The translations under genes and the position numbers were made by a program. A DNA stretch of 64,000 bases from Nonomuraea muscovyensis (GTDB lineage: Bacteria > Actinomycetota > Actinomycetes > Streptosporangiales > Streptosporangiaceae): NCBI RefSeq assembly GCF_014207745.1, contig NZ_JACHJB010000005.1:124001-188000 (forward strand), read 5' to 3'. The notes beneath the pieces were generated by a model that searched no databases, had not been told where the DNA came from, and saw only the letters and a program-made list of their open reading frames with translations. Shown here one piece after another: positions 7,676-15,890 of this stretch. Numbering within the stretch: the stretch's first letter is position 1; each line of letters starts with the position of its first letter.

Positions 7676-9564
7676 GAGTACACCCCCAGACGGTCGATGG
7701 CCGACTCCACCGCGTTCCAGGCCGTCTGGCCCAGACCGCAGATGGAGGCGTCCCTCATGGTGCGGCCGACCTCCCGCAGGAGCAGCAGGTCGCGCTGGTC
7801 GACCCGGCCGGACAGCCGGTGCAGGGCCTCCTCCTGGCGTACGGTGCCGACGCGGCACGGCACGCACTGGCCGCAGGACTCGTCGCGGAAGAACTCCGCG
7901 ATGCGCAGCAGGATGGCCTTGAGGTCCACGGTGTCGTTCAGGACGAGCACCACGCCGGACCCGAGCGTGGCGCCCGCCTGCCTGGTGCCCTCGAACGTCA
8001 GCGGGACGTCGGGGTCGGTCACGAACGCGCCGGCCGCGCCGCCGAGCAGCACCGCCCGCAGCGTGCCCACCGGCCGGGCGAGGTCCAGCAGGTCCCGCAG
8101 CGTCGCCCCGAACGGCAGCTCGTACACGCCCGGCTTGTCCACCGTGCCGGACACGCAGAACAGCTTGGTGCCCGTGGACTCCTTCGTGCCCACGGCCGCG
8201 TACGCCTGGGCGCCGTGCTCCAGGATCGGCAGCACGTTGACCAGCGTCTCGACGTTGTTGACCACCGTCGGCTTGCCGAACAGGCCCTTCTCCACCGGGA
8301 ACGGCGGCTTGCTGCGCGGCTCGCCCCGGTACCCCTCGATCGAGTTGAAGATCGCGGTCTCCTCGCCGCAGATGTACGCGCCCGCGCCGCGCCGCAGCTC
8401 GATGTCGAACGAGAAGCCGTGGCCGAGGATGTCGCCGCCGAGCAGGCCCCTGGCGCGGGCCGTGGCGATGGCGTGTTCCAGCCGGCGGGTGGCCCGCGGG
8501 TACTCGCCCCTGATGTAGAGGTAGCCCTTGGCGCACCCGGTGGCGTAGGCCGCGACCGTCATGGCCTCGACCAGCGCGTACGGGTCGCCCTCCATGAGCA
8601 CCCGGTCCTTGAACGTGCCGGGCTCGCTCTCGTCGGCGTTGCACACCAGGTAGTGGGGGTGGTCGGGCCGGCGGGCCGTGGCGTCCCACTTGCGGCCGGT
8701 CGGGAACGCGGCGCCGCCCCGGCCCACCAGGCCCGACTCCAGCACCTCCCGGATCACGCCGGCCGGCCCGAGGCGCAGGGCCCGGCGCAGCGCCGCGTAC
8801 CCGCCGTGCGCCCGGTAGTCGTCCAGGCTGGCCGGGTCCACCACGCCGATCCGGCGCAGCAGCACCAGCTCCGGCCGCCCGGCCTGCGGCACGGCCGCCT
8901 CCGCCGCCGGCTCACACGTCTCCTCGTCGCGCCAGCCCGTCACCGGCCCGCTCGCCACTGGCCCGCTCGCCACTGGCCCGTCCGTTACCGGCCCGTCCGT
9001 TACCGGCCCGTCCGTCACCGGCCCGTCCGTCTCGTCGTGCGCCGCCGGTTCGGCCGCCGTGGCCGGGCCGTAGACCGTCGCGCGCGGGGTCTCGCCCGCC
9101 TCCAGGGCGAGCGCCGCCGGGGCGCGCTCGCACAGCCCGAGGCACGGGCTCGGCTGCCAGCCCTCGCCCGGCGGGCCGAGCCGTTCCTCGACACGCCGCC
9201 GCACCTCGTCGCCGCCCCGCGCCTGGCAGGCCAGGTCGGTGCAGACGTGCAGCACCCGCGCGGGGCGCGGCTCCAGCGACAGCAGCGAGTAGAACGACGC
9301 CACGCCGTACGCCTCGGCGGGTGGAACGGTGAGGCGGCGGCAGATGTAGTCGAGCGCGCCCTCGCTGACCCAGCCCACCCGGTCGTTGACCGCGTGCAGC
9401 GCGGGCAGCAGCAGGTCGCGGGACCGCTCGGCGCGGGCGGCGACGCGCAGGTCGGCGTCCGTGCGCGGGCCGCCCTCCCAGGCGCTGGCGGGCGGGCCGA
9501 GGAGCGCGTCGACCGCCGCGCGCTCCTCCTCGGTCGGCTCGACGTCGCGGAATCGCAGGTCCAC
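7672..9564 (-). CDS. NuoE-NuoF fusion: NAD-binding FMN/Fe-S subunit of formate dehydrogenase (FdsG-FdsB-like)
   Basis: The 630-residue fusion has an N-terminal thioredoxin-like [2Fe-2S] domain (about 30-165; VCTDLACQARG and SPCLGLCERAP supply four Cys). A linker (about 178-207) follows, made of TDGPV and ASGPV pentapeptides. The NuoF domain (about 235-630) has the FMN loop GRGGAAFPTGRKW, the NAD-site segment RRGAGAYICGEETA and the [4Fe-4S] cysteines SCGQCVPC...SICGLGQ. It passes electrons from formate to NAD+ in the cytoplasm. It sits 4 bp after the catalytic subunit and overlaps the Fe-S subunit, so the three are one complex and one operon. Confidence 0.92.
   Translation of the reverse strand: MDLRFRDVEPTEEERAAVDALLGPPASAWEGGPRTDADLRVAARAERSRDLLLPALHAVNDRVGWVSEGALDYICRRLTVPPAEAYGVASFYSLLSLEPRPARVLHVCTDLACQARGGDEVRRRVEERLGPPGEGWQPSPCLGLCERAPAALALEAGETPRATVYGPATAAEPAAHDETDGPVTDGPVTDGPVTDGPVASGPVASGPVTGWRDEETCEPAAEAAVPQAGRPELVLLRRIGVVDPASLDDYRAHGGYAALRRALRLGPAGVIREVLESGLVGRGGAAFPTGRKWDATARRPDHPHYLVCNADESEPGTFKDRVLMEGDPYALVEAMTVAAYATGCAKGYLYIRGEYPRATRRLEHAIATARARGLLGGDILGHGFSFDIELRRGAGAYICGEETAIFNSIEGYRGEPRSKPPFPVEKGLFGKPTVVNNVETLVNVLPILEHGAQAYAAVGTKESTGTKLFCVSGTVDKPGVYELPFGATLRDLLDLARPVGTLRAVLLGGAAGAFVTDPDVPLTFEGTRQAGATLGSGVVLVLNDTVDLKAILLRIAEFFRDESCGQCVPCRVGTVRQEEALHRLSGRVDQRDLLLLREVGRTMRDASICGLGQTAWNAVESAIDRLGVYS
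8941..9030. repeat. In-frame 15-bp minisatellite in the NuoE-NuoF linker
   Basis: Six 15-bp units (pattern YACYGGCCCGTCCGT, with CTCGC variants in the first two) encode alternating TDGPV/ASGPV pentapeptides between the two Fe-S domains. Copy-number change would lengthen or shorten the linker without breaking the frame. Confidence 0.85.
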
Positions 9565-9568
9565 GGCG

Positions 9569-11518
9569 TCACCCGGCCTGTACGGGCTGCGGAGCGGACC
9601 GCAGGGACGGCTGCGGGGCGGGCTGCGGGACGAGCCTCTCGACCCGCACGGCCGCCGCCTTGAACTCGGCCGTGCCCGCGATCGGGCAGGTCGCCTCGAT
9701 GGTGAGCGCGTTGGTGTCCACCTCGTCCGGGAAGTGCATGGTCATGAAGACCAGTCCCGGCCGCAGCGCCGGGTCCACGTAGACCGGGGCGACGACCGAG
9801 CCGCGCCGCGAGGTGATCCGCACCTCCTCGCCGGCGACCAGGCCGAGCCGCGCGGCGTCCTCCGGGCACATCTCGATGGTCTCCCCCCGGCGCAGCGGCG
9901 AGGCGAAGCCCGACGACTGCACTCCGGTGTTGTACGAGTCGAGCCGGCGGCCGGTCGTCAGCCGCAGCGGGTACTCCTCGTCCAGCAGGTCCACCGGCGG
10001 CCGGTGCGGGATGACCGCGAACGGGGCCGGCCGGCCGCGCCTGACCGGGTCGCTCTCCCACAGCCGCCCGTGCAGGTAGGGCGGCTCGACCGAGTCCTCC
10101 GACGGGCACGGCCACTGGATGCCCTGCAGGTCCTCCAGCCGCCGGTACGTCATCCCGGCGTGCGCGGGAGACAGGCGGCGCAGCTCATCCCAGACCTCCT
10201 CGGCGCCGTCGTAGTGCCAGTCGTGGCCGAGCCGGCGCGCCAGCTCGCACAGGATCTCGATGTCGTCGCGCGCCTCGCCCGGCGGGTCGAGGGCCCGGCG
10301 CACCCGCTGCACCCGCCGCTCGCTGTTGGTGAACGTGCCCTCGGCCTCGCACCAGGCGGCGCTGGCCGGCAGCACCACGTCGGCCATCTGCGCGGTCTTG
10401 GTGAGGAAGATGTCCTGGACCACCAGGTGGTCGAGCATCGACAGGCGCTTGACGCAGGCCAGCGAGTCGGCCTCGGACTGGACCGGGTTCTCGCCGATGA
10501 GGTAGCAGGTGGTGACCTCGCCCTCGGCCATGCCCTCCAGCATCTGGGTCAGGTTGCGCCCGTACCGGGGCTGGATCGGCACCCGCCACACGCCCTCGAA
10601 CCGGGCGCGCACCTCGGTGTCGAGGATGTCCTGGAAGCCCGGCAGGCGGTTGGGGATGGCGCCCATGTCGCCGCCGCCCTGCACGTTGTTCTGGCCGCGC
10701 AGCGGCGACAGGCCCGAGCCGTAGCGGCCCACGTGGCCCGTCAGCAGCGCCAGGTTGATCAGCGCGCGGACGTTGTCGGTGGCGTTGTGGTGCTCGGTGA
10801 TGCCGAGGGTCCAGCAGAGCTGGGCCCGGTCGGCGCGGGCGTAGGCGTGGGCCAGCTCGCGGATGGCCGTGGCCGGCACGCCGGTCACCTGTTCGGCGGC
10901 GGTCAGCGTCCACGGCTCCACCGCCGCCCGGAACTCGGCGAACCCGCTGGTCGCCCGCGCGATGAACGCCTCGTTGTGCAGCCCGGCGTGGATGATCTCC
11001 CGGGCCACGGCGTGGGCCAGCGGGATGTCGGTGCCCACGTTCAGCCCCAGCCACAGGTCGGCCCACTGGGCGGTGCCGGTGCGGCGCGGGTCCACCGCGA
11101 ACATCCGGGCGCCGTTGCGCAGCCCCTTCAGCACATGGTGGAAGAAGATCGGGTGGGCGTTGCGCGCCGCCGACCCCCACATCACGATCACGTCGGTGTC
11201 CTCCACCTCCTGGTAGGAGGACGTCCCGCCGCCGCTGCCGAACACCGCCGACAGCCCGGCGACGCTCGGCGCGTGACAGGTGCGGTTGCACGAGTCCACG
11301 TTGTTGGTGCCGATCACCACGCGGGTGAACTTCTGCCCGACGTAGTTCATCTCGTTCGTCGAACGGGCGCACGACAGCATGGCGAAGCAGTCGGGCCCGT
11401 GCCGGGCGATGTTGCGGCGAAATCCCTCGGCGGCCCGGTCCAGGGCCTCGTCCCAGGTCGCGGGCCGCAGCACCCCGTTCTCACGCACCAGTGGACGGGT
11501 CAGGCGGTCATAGCTCAT
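9569..11518 (-). CDS. Formate dehydrogenase catalytic (molybdopterin) subunit lacking the N-terminal Fe-S module
   Basis: The 649-residue protein is a bis-MGD molybdenum oxidoreductase. Cys81 in SCNRTCHAPSVAG aligns with the Mo-ligating Sec140/Cys of formate dehydrogenases and is followed by the conserved His. GQNNVQGGGDMG, a MADVVLP segment and a C-terminal MGD-binding domain (about 535-635) are present. Unlike FdsA or FdhF, it starts directly at DRLTRPLVRENG, without the CxxCxxxC [4Fe-4S] module; that module is encoded at 6833-7675. ATG 11518 has a GGAGG 5 bp upstream. It oxidises formate released from oxalate via formyl-CoA. Confidence 0.93.
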   Translation of the reverse strand: MSYDRLTRPLVRENGVLRPATWDEALDRAAEGFRRNIARHGPDCFAMLSCARSTNEMNYVGQKFTRVVIGTNNVDSCNRTCHAPSVAGLSAVFGSGGGTSSYQEVEDTDVIVMWGSAARNAHPIFFHHVLKGLRNGARMFAVDPRRTGTAQWADLWLGLNVGTDIPLAHAVAREIIHAGLHNEAFIARATSGFAEFRAAVEPWTLTAAEQVTGVPATAIRELAHAYARADRAQLCWTLGITEHHNATDNVRALINLALLTGHVGRYGSGLSPLRGQNNVQGGGDMGAIPNRLPGFQDILDTEVRARFEGVWRVPIQPRYGRNLTQMLEGMAEGEVTTCYLIGENPVQSEADSLACVKRLSMLDHLVVQDIFLTKTAQMADVVLPASAAWCEAEGTFTNSERRVQRVRRALDPPGEARDDIEILCELARRLGHDWHYDGAEEVWDELRRLSPAHAGMTYRRLEDLQGIQWPCPSEDSVEPPYLHGRLWESDPVRRGRPAPFAVIPHRPPVDLLDEEYPLRLTTGRRLDSYNTGVQSSGFASPLRRGETIEMCPEDAARLGLVAGEEVRITSRRGSVVAPVYVDPALRPGLVFMTMHFPDEVDTNALTIEATCPIAGTAEFKAAAVRVERLVPQPAPQPSLRSAPQPVQAG

Positions 11519-11531
11519 GATCCCTCCATTC

Positions 11532-11552
11532 TGTATACAGCCTACGGTATGC
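11532..11552. promoter_or_regulatory. Oxalate-regulon operator upstream of the fdh operon
   Basis: CTACGGTAT (11542-11550) has one mismatch to the core ATACNGTAT, inside GCCTACGGTATGC (11540-11552). Immediately beside it is the palindrome TGTATACA (11532-11539). It lies between the fdh operon start and the PanE-like gene's stop. Confidence 0.65.
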
Positions 11553-11555
11553 CTG

Positions 11556-12533
11556 TTAGCTCGCGCGGACAAGGTTCTCGTTGAGCAGGTCGCTCACCGC
11601 GTGGATCGCCCGCAGGGTGGGCACGTTCGTGCCCGTCAGGTCGGCGAGCTCCACGACCGCCGCCAGCAGCACGTCCAGCTCCATCGGCTTGCCCTTCTCC
11701 AGGTCCTGGAGGGTGGACGTCCGGTGCTCGCCCGCCCGTTCGGCGCCCCGCAGGCGGCGCTCGATCGAGACGCCGGGATCGCAGCCGACGCTCCTGGCCA
11801 CCTGGAGCGTCTCGCGCATCATGGCCACGACCAGCTCCCGTGCGCCGTCGTGGCGGCAGATCCCGGCCATCGTGGCCCGGGCCAGCGCGCTGATCGGGTT
11901 GAACGCGATGTTGCCCATGAGCTTGATCCAGATGTCACGGCGCAGGTCGTGCTCCACCGGGCACTTCAGGCCGCCCGCCACGGCCGCCTCGCTGAAGGCC
12001 CCGCACCGGGCCGACAGCCGCCCGTCGGGCTCGCCGATCGAGAACCGGGTGCCCTCCAGGTGGCGGATCACGCCGGGTGCCTCGATCTCGGTGGCCGCGT
12101 AGACCACGCAGCCGACCGCCCGCTCCAGCGGCAGCGCCGCCGTCACCGCGCCGCCCGGGTCCACGCTCTCGATCCGGTGGCCCCGGTAGGGGCCGTCGAG
12201 TCCGTGGAAGTACCACCACGGGATGCCGTTCTGTGCGGCGATGATGCTCGTGGACTCGTGCAGCAGCGGTCCGACCATCGGTCCGGCCGCCGCGTAAGCG
12301 TTGGCCTTGAGTCCCAGGAAGACGTGATCGACCGGGCCGACCTCGCGAGGGTCGGCGGTCGCGTTGGGGTGGGCGGTGAAGTCGCCCCGTGGGCTCAGCA
12401 CCCGCACACCGGACTCCCGGATGGCCGCGAGGTGCGCGCCCCTCGCGATGAGGTGCACCTCGACCCCTGCCCGGTGCAGGGCGGCCCCCACGTACGCGCC
12501 TATGGCGCCGGCGCCAAGAACAGCGACCTTCAT
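11556..12533 (-). CDS. PanE/ApbA-family ketopantoate reductase-like enzyme, candidate oxalyl-CoA reductase
   Basis: The 325-residue protein has an N-terminal Rossmann domain (VAVLGAGAIGAYVGAALHRAG) and a C-terminal helical domain with KLMGNIAFNPISAL (catalytic Lys and Asn region) and GKPMELDVLL. Sequence alone would say 2-dehydropantoate 2-reductase. In Methylobacterium extorquens the paralogue PanE2 reduces oxalyl-CoA to glyoxylate, and this gene sits inside an oxalate island beside fdh, moeA and frc under the shared operator. Oxalyl-CoA reduction is therefore the likelier role by inference. Start ATG 12533 follows GCGGAGCGGAGC. Confidence 0.8.
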   Translation of the reverse strand: MKVAVLGAGAIGAYVGAALHRAGVEVHLIARGAHLAAIRESGVRVLSPRGDFTAHPNATADPREVGPVDHVFLGLKANAYAAAGPMVGPLLHESTSIIAAQNGIPWWYFHGLDGPYRGHRIESVDPGGAVTAALPLERAVGCVVYAATEIEAPGVIRHLEGTRFSIGEPDGRLSARCGAFSEAAVAGGLKCPVEHDLRRDIWIKLMGNIAFNPISALARATMAGICRHDGARELVVAMMRETLQVARSVGCDPGVSIERRLRGAERAGEHRTSTLQDLEKGKPMELDVLLAAVVELADLTGTNVPTLRAIHAVSDLLNENLVRAS

Positions 12534-12565
12534 GCTCCGCTCCGCTCTCGCGTCGTATGTGCATT

Positions 12566-12580
12566 CGGTATACAGTATGG
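12566..12580. promoter_or_regulatory. Oxalate-regulon operator between panE-like (-) and moeA (+)
   Basis: CGGTATACAGTATGG contains the perfect core ATACAGTAT (12570-12578). It lies in the 73-bp divergent gap and could control both genes. Confidence 0.7.
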
Positions 12581-12606
12581 AAAATTACCGGTCAAGGGAG
12601 CGGCCC

Positions 12607-14130
12607 ATGCCTGTGAAGCCCCACCACCACCCGCACTCGCACGGCGGCGCCGGAGGCCGGCCGAGCTGTCGCGGAGTGGCGTGGGAGGAGGCCCGCCGGA
12701 TCGCCGTGGCCGCCGCCCGGGCCCTGATCGTGGGGAACGCGCCTCCGCCGCACTCCCCGGACGTGCCCATCGGGGGCTCGCCGGTGCAGGGCCCGGATGC
12801 CGGGGGAAGGAGTGTTCCCGGTGCGCCGGTCGTGGTGCCGCTGGTCGAGGCGCTGGGGTGCCGTCTGGCGCTGCCGCTCCGGGCGTCGGTGGCGGTGCCC
12901 GGCGCGGACGTGGCGGCCATGGACGGGTACGCGGTGGGGGGAGAGCCGCCGTGGCGGGTGGTCGGGCGCGTCCTCGCGGGCGGCCGGCCGTACGGGTGCC
13001 CGCTGCGGGCCGGTGAGGCGGTGGAGATCGCGACCGGCGCCCCCGTCCCGGACGGCACGTCGGCGGTGCTCCGCCACGAGGACGCCCTGGTCCGGCCCGG
13101 CGCCCCCACCTGCGCCTCCCCCTCCGCGCCCGGTCCCGCGTCGTCACCCGATCCCGGCCGTGACGGCTGGGCGGGGGAGAGGGGTGGGGCGCCGTCGCCG
13201 GAGTGGGTGTGGGGGAGGGGGCCGCTGGAGGCGGGGCGGCATGTGCGGCGGCGCGGTGAGGACGTCGCCGAGGGCGCGGTGGTGCTGGAGGCCGGGGTCG
13301 CGGTGACGCCCGTGGTGCTCGCGCTGGCCGCCGGACTCGGGCACGACACCTTGCCCGTACGGCCCCGGCCGGCGGTGTCCGTGCTGGTCACCGGTGACGA
13401 GGTGGTGCACGAAGGAGTGCCGGGGCCGGGACGGGTGCGCGACGCCATCGGGCCGTTCCTGCCGGGCCTGGTGGAGTGGGCCGGTGGCCGGGTCGTGGCG
13501 AGCGACCACCTCCCCGACGGCCAGGAGCCCCTCCTGCGGGCCCTGTCCCCGCCCGCGCGCCTGGAACCACCCCGCCCCGGACGGACGGCACCGCCCTCGC
13601 CGCCGTCCCACGTGGGCCGCGCGGACCCGCGACTGCCGCCCCCGCCGCCGTGGGCCCGGGCGGGTGCCGTGCGGGTGGTGGTCGTGTGCGGGGCGTCGTC
13701 GAAGGGGCCCGCCGACCACCTGCGTGCCGTGCTCGACCGGCTCGGGGCCGAAGTGCTGGTCGACGGGGTCGCCGTGCGCCCCGGCCACCCGCAGCTCCTC
13801 GCCCGCCTGCGGTGCGGCACCCTCGTCGTGGGCCTGCCCGGCAACCCGTACGCGGCCCTCGGCGCCGCGCTGACCCTCCTCGTCCCGATCCTGCGCACCC
13901 TGACCGGGGCCACCCGGGCGGGAAGCGCGGGCACCCTGGCGGCCGTCCGCCCGCACCCCGAGGACACCCGCCTGGTCGCCGTGCGCAGGCGGGGCGACCA
14001 GGCGGTGCCCGTGGGACACGACCGGCCGGGTTCGCTGTGGGGCGCGGCGCTGGCGGACGCGCTGGCCGTGGTGCCTCCGGGGTGGCGCGGCGAGCCGGTC
14101 GAGCTGATCGAGTTGCCCGGAAGGGGCTAG
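12607..14130 (+). CDS. moeA: Molybdopterin molybdotransferase MoeA, with Pro/Gly-rich insertions
   Basis: The 507-residue protein is longer than the usual ~400. MoeA signatures: MDGYAV (about 105), GEAVEIATGAPVPDG, SVLVTGDEVV, DAIGPFLPGLVEWAGG, CGASSKGPADHL (variant of the GGxSxGxxD loop) and VVGLPGNPYAAL. MoeA inserts molybdate into adenylylated molybdopterin to finish Moco, which the neighbouring formate dehydrogenase needs. Three low-complexity Pro/Gly-rich stretches are inserted (about residues 45-75, 165-200 and 320-350). ATG 12607 follows AAGGGAG. The gene is a pathway-dedicated copy, probably co-regulated by the operator at 12566. Confidence 0.9.
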   Translation: MPVKPHHHPHSHGGAGGRPSCRGVAWEEARRIAVAAARALIVGNAPPPHSPDVPIGGSPVQGPDAGGRSVPGAPVVVPLVEALGCRLALPLRASVAVPGADVAAMDGYAVGGEPPWRVVGRVLAGGRPYGCPLRAGEAVEIATGAPVPDGTSAVLRHEDALVRPGAPTCASPSAPGPASSPDPGRDGWAGERGGAPSPEWVWGRGPLEAGRHVRRRGEDVAEGAVVLEAGVAVTPVVLALAAGLGHDTLPVRPRPAVSVLVTGDEVVHEGVPGPGRVRDAIGPFLPGLVEWAGGRVVASDHLPDGQEPLLRALSPPARLEPPRPGRTAPPSPPSHVGRADPRLPPPPPWARAGAVRVVVVCGASSKGPADHLRAVLDRLGAEVLVDGVAVRPGHPQLLARLRCGTLVVGLPGNPYAALGAALTLLVPILRTLTGATRAGSAGTLAAVRPHPEDTRLVAVRRRGDQAVPVGHDRPGSLWGAALADALAVVPPGWRGEPVELIELPGRG

Positions 14131-14135
14131 ACAGG

Positions 14136-14150
14136 CCCCGCGCGGCGGGG
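14136..14150 (+). terminator. Short GC hairpin after moeA
   Basis: CCCCGC and GCGGGG form a perfect 6-bp stem with a 3-nt loop, starting 5 bp after the moeA stop. There is no U-tract, as is common for actinomycete terminators. It separates moeA from the operator and promoter of the next operon. Confidence 0.45.
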
Positions 14151-14162
14151 TAACCATTGGCC

Positions 14163-14182
14163 TCATACGGTATGCAGTATGC
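14163..14182. promoter_or_regulatory. Oxalate-regulon operator upstream of the oxc-like/frc operon
   Basis: The site contains the perfect core ATACGGTAT (14165-14173) and an overlapping second copy GTATGCAGTATGC (14170-14182). It is positioned 31-50 bp upstream of the ATG at 14213, as expected for a promoter-overlapping repressor site. Confidence 0.7.
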
Positions 14183-14212
14183 GGAAGACAGCGTCGGGAG
14201 AGGTTGGCACGC

Positions 14213-15883
14213 ATGTCAGAAACGATCTCTGGCGGACATCTTGTGGCCAAGGCACTCAAGGCCGAGGGCGTGGACGTGATCTACACGCTCTGCGGCGGCC
14301 ACATCATCGACATCTACGACGGTTGTGTCGACGAGGGCATCGAGGTCATCGACGTACGCCACGAACAGGTGGCCGCCCACGCGGCCGACGGCCACGCCCG
14401 CATCACCGGCAGGCCCGGCTGCGCCGTGGTCACGGCCGGGCCGGGCACCACCGACGCGGTCACCGGCGTGGCCAACGCCTTCCGCGCGGAGAGCCCGATG
14501 CTGCTCATCGGCGGGCAGGGCGCGCTCAGCCAGCACAAGATGGGCTCGCTGCAGGACCTGCCGCACGTCGACATGATGACGCCGATCACCAAGTTCGCCG
14601 CGACGGTGCCCAGCACCGAGCGGGTGGCCGACATCGTCTCGATGGCGTTCCGGGAGTGCTACCACGGCGCGCCCGGCCCGTCGTTCCTGGAGATCCCGCG
14701 CGACGTGCTCGACGCGAAGGTGCCGCTGGACAGGGCGCGCATCCCCAAGGCCGGCCACTACCGCGCCTCGACGCGCCAGCAGGGCGACCCCGAGGCGATC
14801 GAGCGGCTGGCCGACCTGCTCGCGCACGCGGAGAAGCCGTGCGTGCTGCTCGGCAGCCAGGTCTGGACCTGCCGCGCGACCGACGCCGCCATCGACTTCG
14901 TCCGCGCGCTCAACGTGCCGGCCTACATGAACGGCTCCGGCCGCGGCACCCTCCCGCCGGGCGACCCGCACCACTTCCAGCTCTCCCGGCGGCACGCCTT
15001 CACCGAGGCCGACCTCATCATCATCGTCGGCACGCCGTTCGACTTCCGGATGGGCTACGGCAAGCGCCTGTCACCGTCGGCCACGGTCGTCCAGATCGAC
15101 CTCGACTACCGCACCGTCGGCAAGAACCGCGACATCGACCTCGGGATCGTCGGCGACGCCGGCCTCATCCTGTCGGCGGCGGCCCAGGCCGCGAGCGGCC
15201 GGCTCGACGGCGCGGCGGCCAGGCGCAAGGAGTGGCTCGACGAGTTGCGCGCGGTCGAGGCCAAGGCGTACGACAAGCGCCTGCCGCGCCAGCTGTCCGA
15301 CGCCCGGCCGATCGACCCGTACCGGCTCGTGCACGAGATCAACGAGTTCCTCACCGAGGACACCATCTACATCGGCGACGGCGGCGACATCGTCACCTTC
15401 TCCGGCCAGGTCGTCCAGCCCAAGTCGCCCGGCCACTGGATGGACCCGGGCCCACTCGGCACGCTCGGCGTCGGCATGGCCTTCGCGATGGCCGCCAAGC
15501 AGGCTCGCCGCGACAAGGAGGTGCTCTGCCTGTTCGGCGACGGCGCCTTCAGCCTGACCGGCTGGGACTTCGAGACCATGGTCCGCTTCGACCTGCCGTT
15601 CATCGGCGTCATCGGCAACAACTCCTCGATGAACCAGATCCGCTACGGCCAGGCCGCCAAGTACGGCGCGGAGCGTGCCCGCGTCGGCAACACCCTCGGC
15701 GACATCCGCTACGGCGAGTTCGCCAAGCTGCTCGGCGGCCACGGCGAGGAGGTGCGCGACCCGGCCGAGATCGGGCCGGCGCTGCGGCGGGCGCGCGAGT
15801 CGGGCAAGCCGTCGCTCATCAACGTGTGGGTCGATCCCGAGGTGTACGCCCCGGGGACCATGAACCAGACCATGTACAAGTAG
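14213..15883 (+). CDS. TPP-dependent oxalyl-CoA decarboxylase / 2-hydroxyacyl-CoA lyase-like enzyme
   Basis: The 556-residue protein is of the acetolactate-synthase superfamily. The N-terminal Pyr domain has the catalytic Glu in DVRHEQVAAHAADGHAR. The C-terminal PP domain has the TPP/Mg motif FGDGAFSLTGWDFETM ... NNSSMNQIRYG. Its position directly before frc, under the shared operator, makes oxalyl-CoA to formyl-CoA decarboxylation the expected job. It is not the classical Oxalobacter-type Oxc: the Tyr-Glu pair of the Oxc QGDYEEMDQ loop is absent (here GSLQDLPHVD), and the sequence looks closer to 2-hydroxyacyl-CoA lyases. ATG 14213 was chosen over TTG 14204 because GGGAGAGG lies 9 bp upstream. 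Confidence 0.8.
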   Translation: MSETISGGHLVAKALKAEGVDVIYTLCGGHIIDIYDGCVDEGIEVIDVRHEQVAAHAADGHARITGRPGCAVVTAGPGTTDAVTGVANAFRAESPMLLIGGQGALSQHKMGSLQDLPHVDMMTPITKFAATVPSTERVADIVSMAFRECYHGAPGPSFLEIPRDVLDAKVPLDRARIPKAGHYRASTRQQGDPEAIERLADLLAHAEKPCVLLGSQVWTCRATDAAIDFVRALNVPAYMNGSGRGTLPPGDPHHFQLSRRHAFTEADLIIIVGTPFDFRMGYGKRLSPSATVVQIDLDYRTVGKNRDIDLGIVGDAGLILSAAAQAASGRLDGAAARRKEWLDELRAVEAKAYDKRLPRQLSDARPIDPYRLVHEINEFLTEDTIYIGDGGDIVTFSGQVVQPKSPGHWMDPGPLGTLGVGMAFAMAAKQARRDKEVLCLFGDGAFSLTGWDFETMVRFDLPFIGVIGNNSSMNQIRYGQAAKYGAERARVGNTLGDIRYGEFAKLLGGHGEEVRDPAEIGPALRRARESGKPSLINVWVDPEVYAPGTMNQTMYK

Positions 15884-15890
15884 GCAGGCG

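Noticed and set aside
12566..12580. ATACNGTAT copies as simple -10 promoter elements
   Set aside because: The symmetry and extended arms, plus placement over a start codon at 25156, fit a protein-binding palindrome better than a core promoter element.
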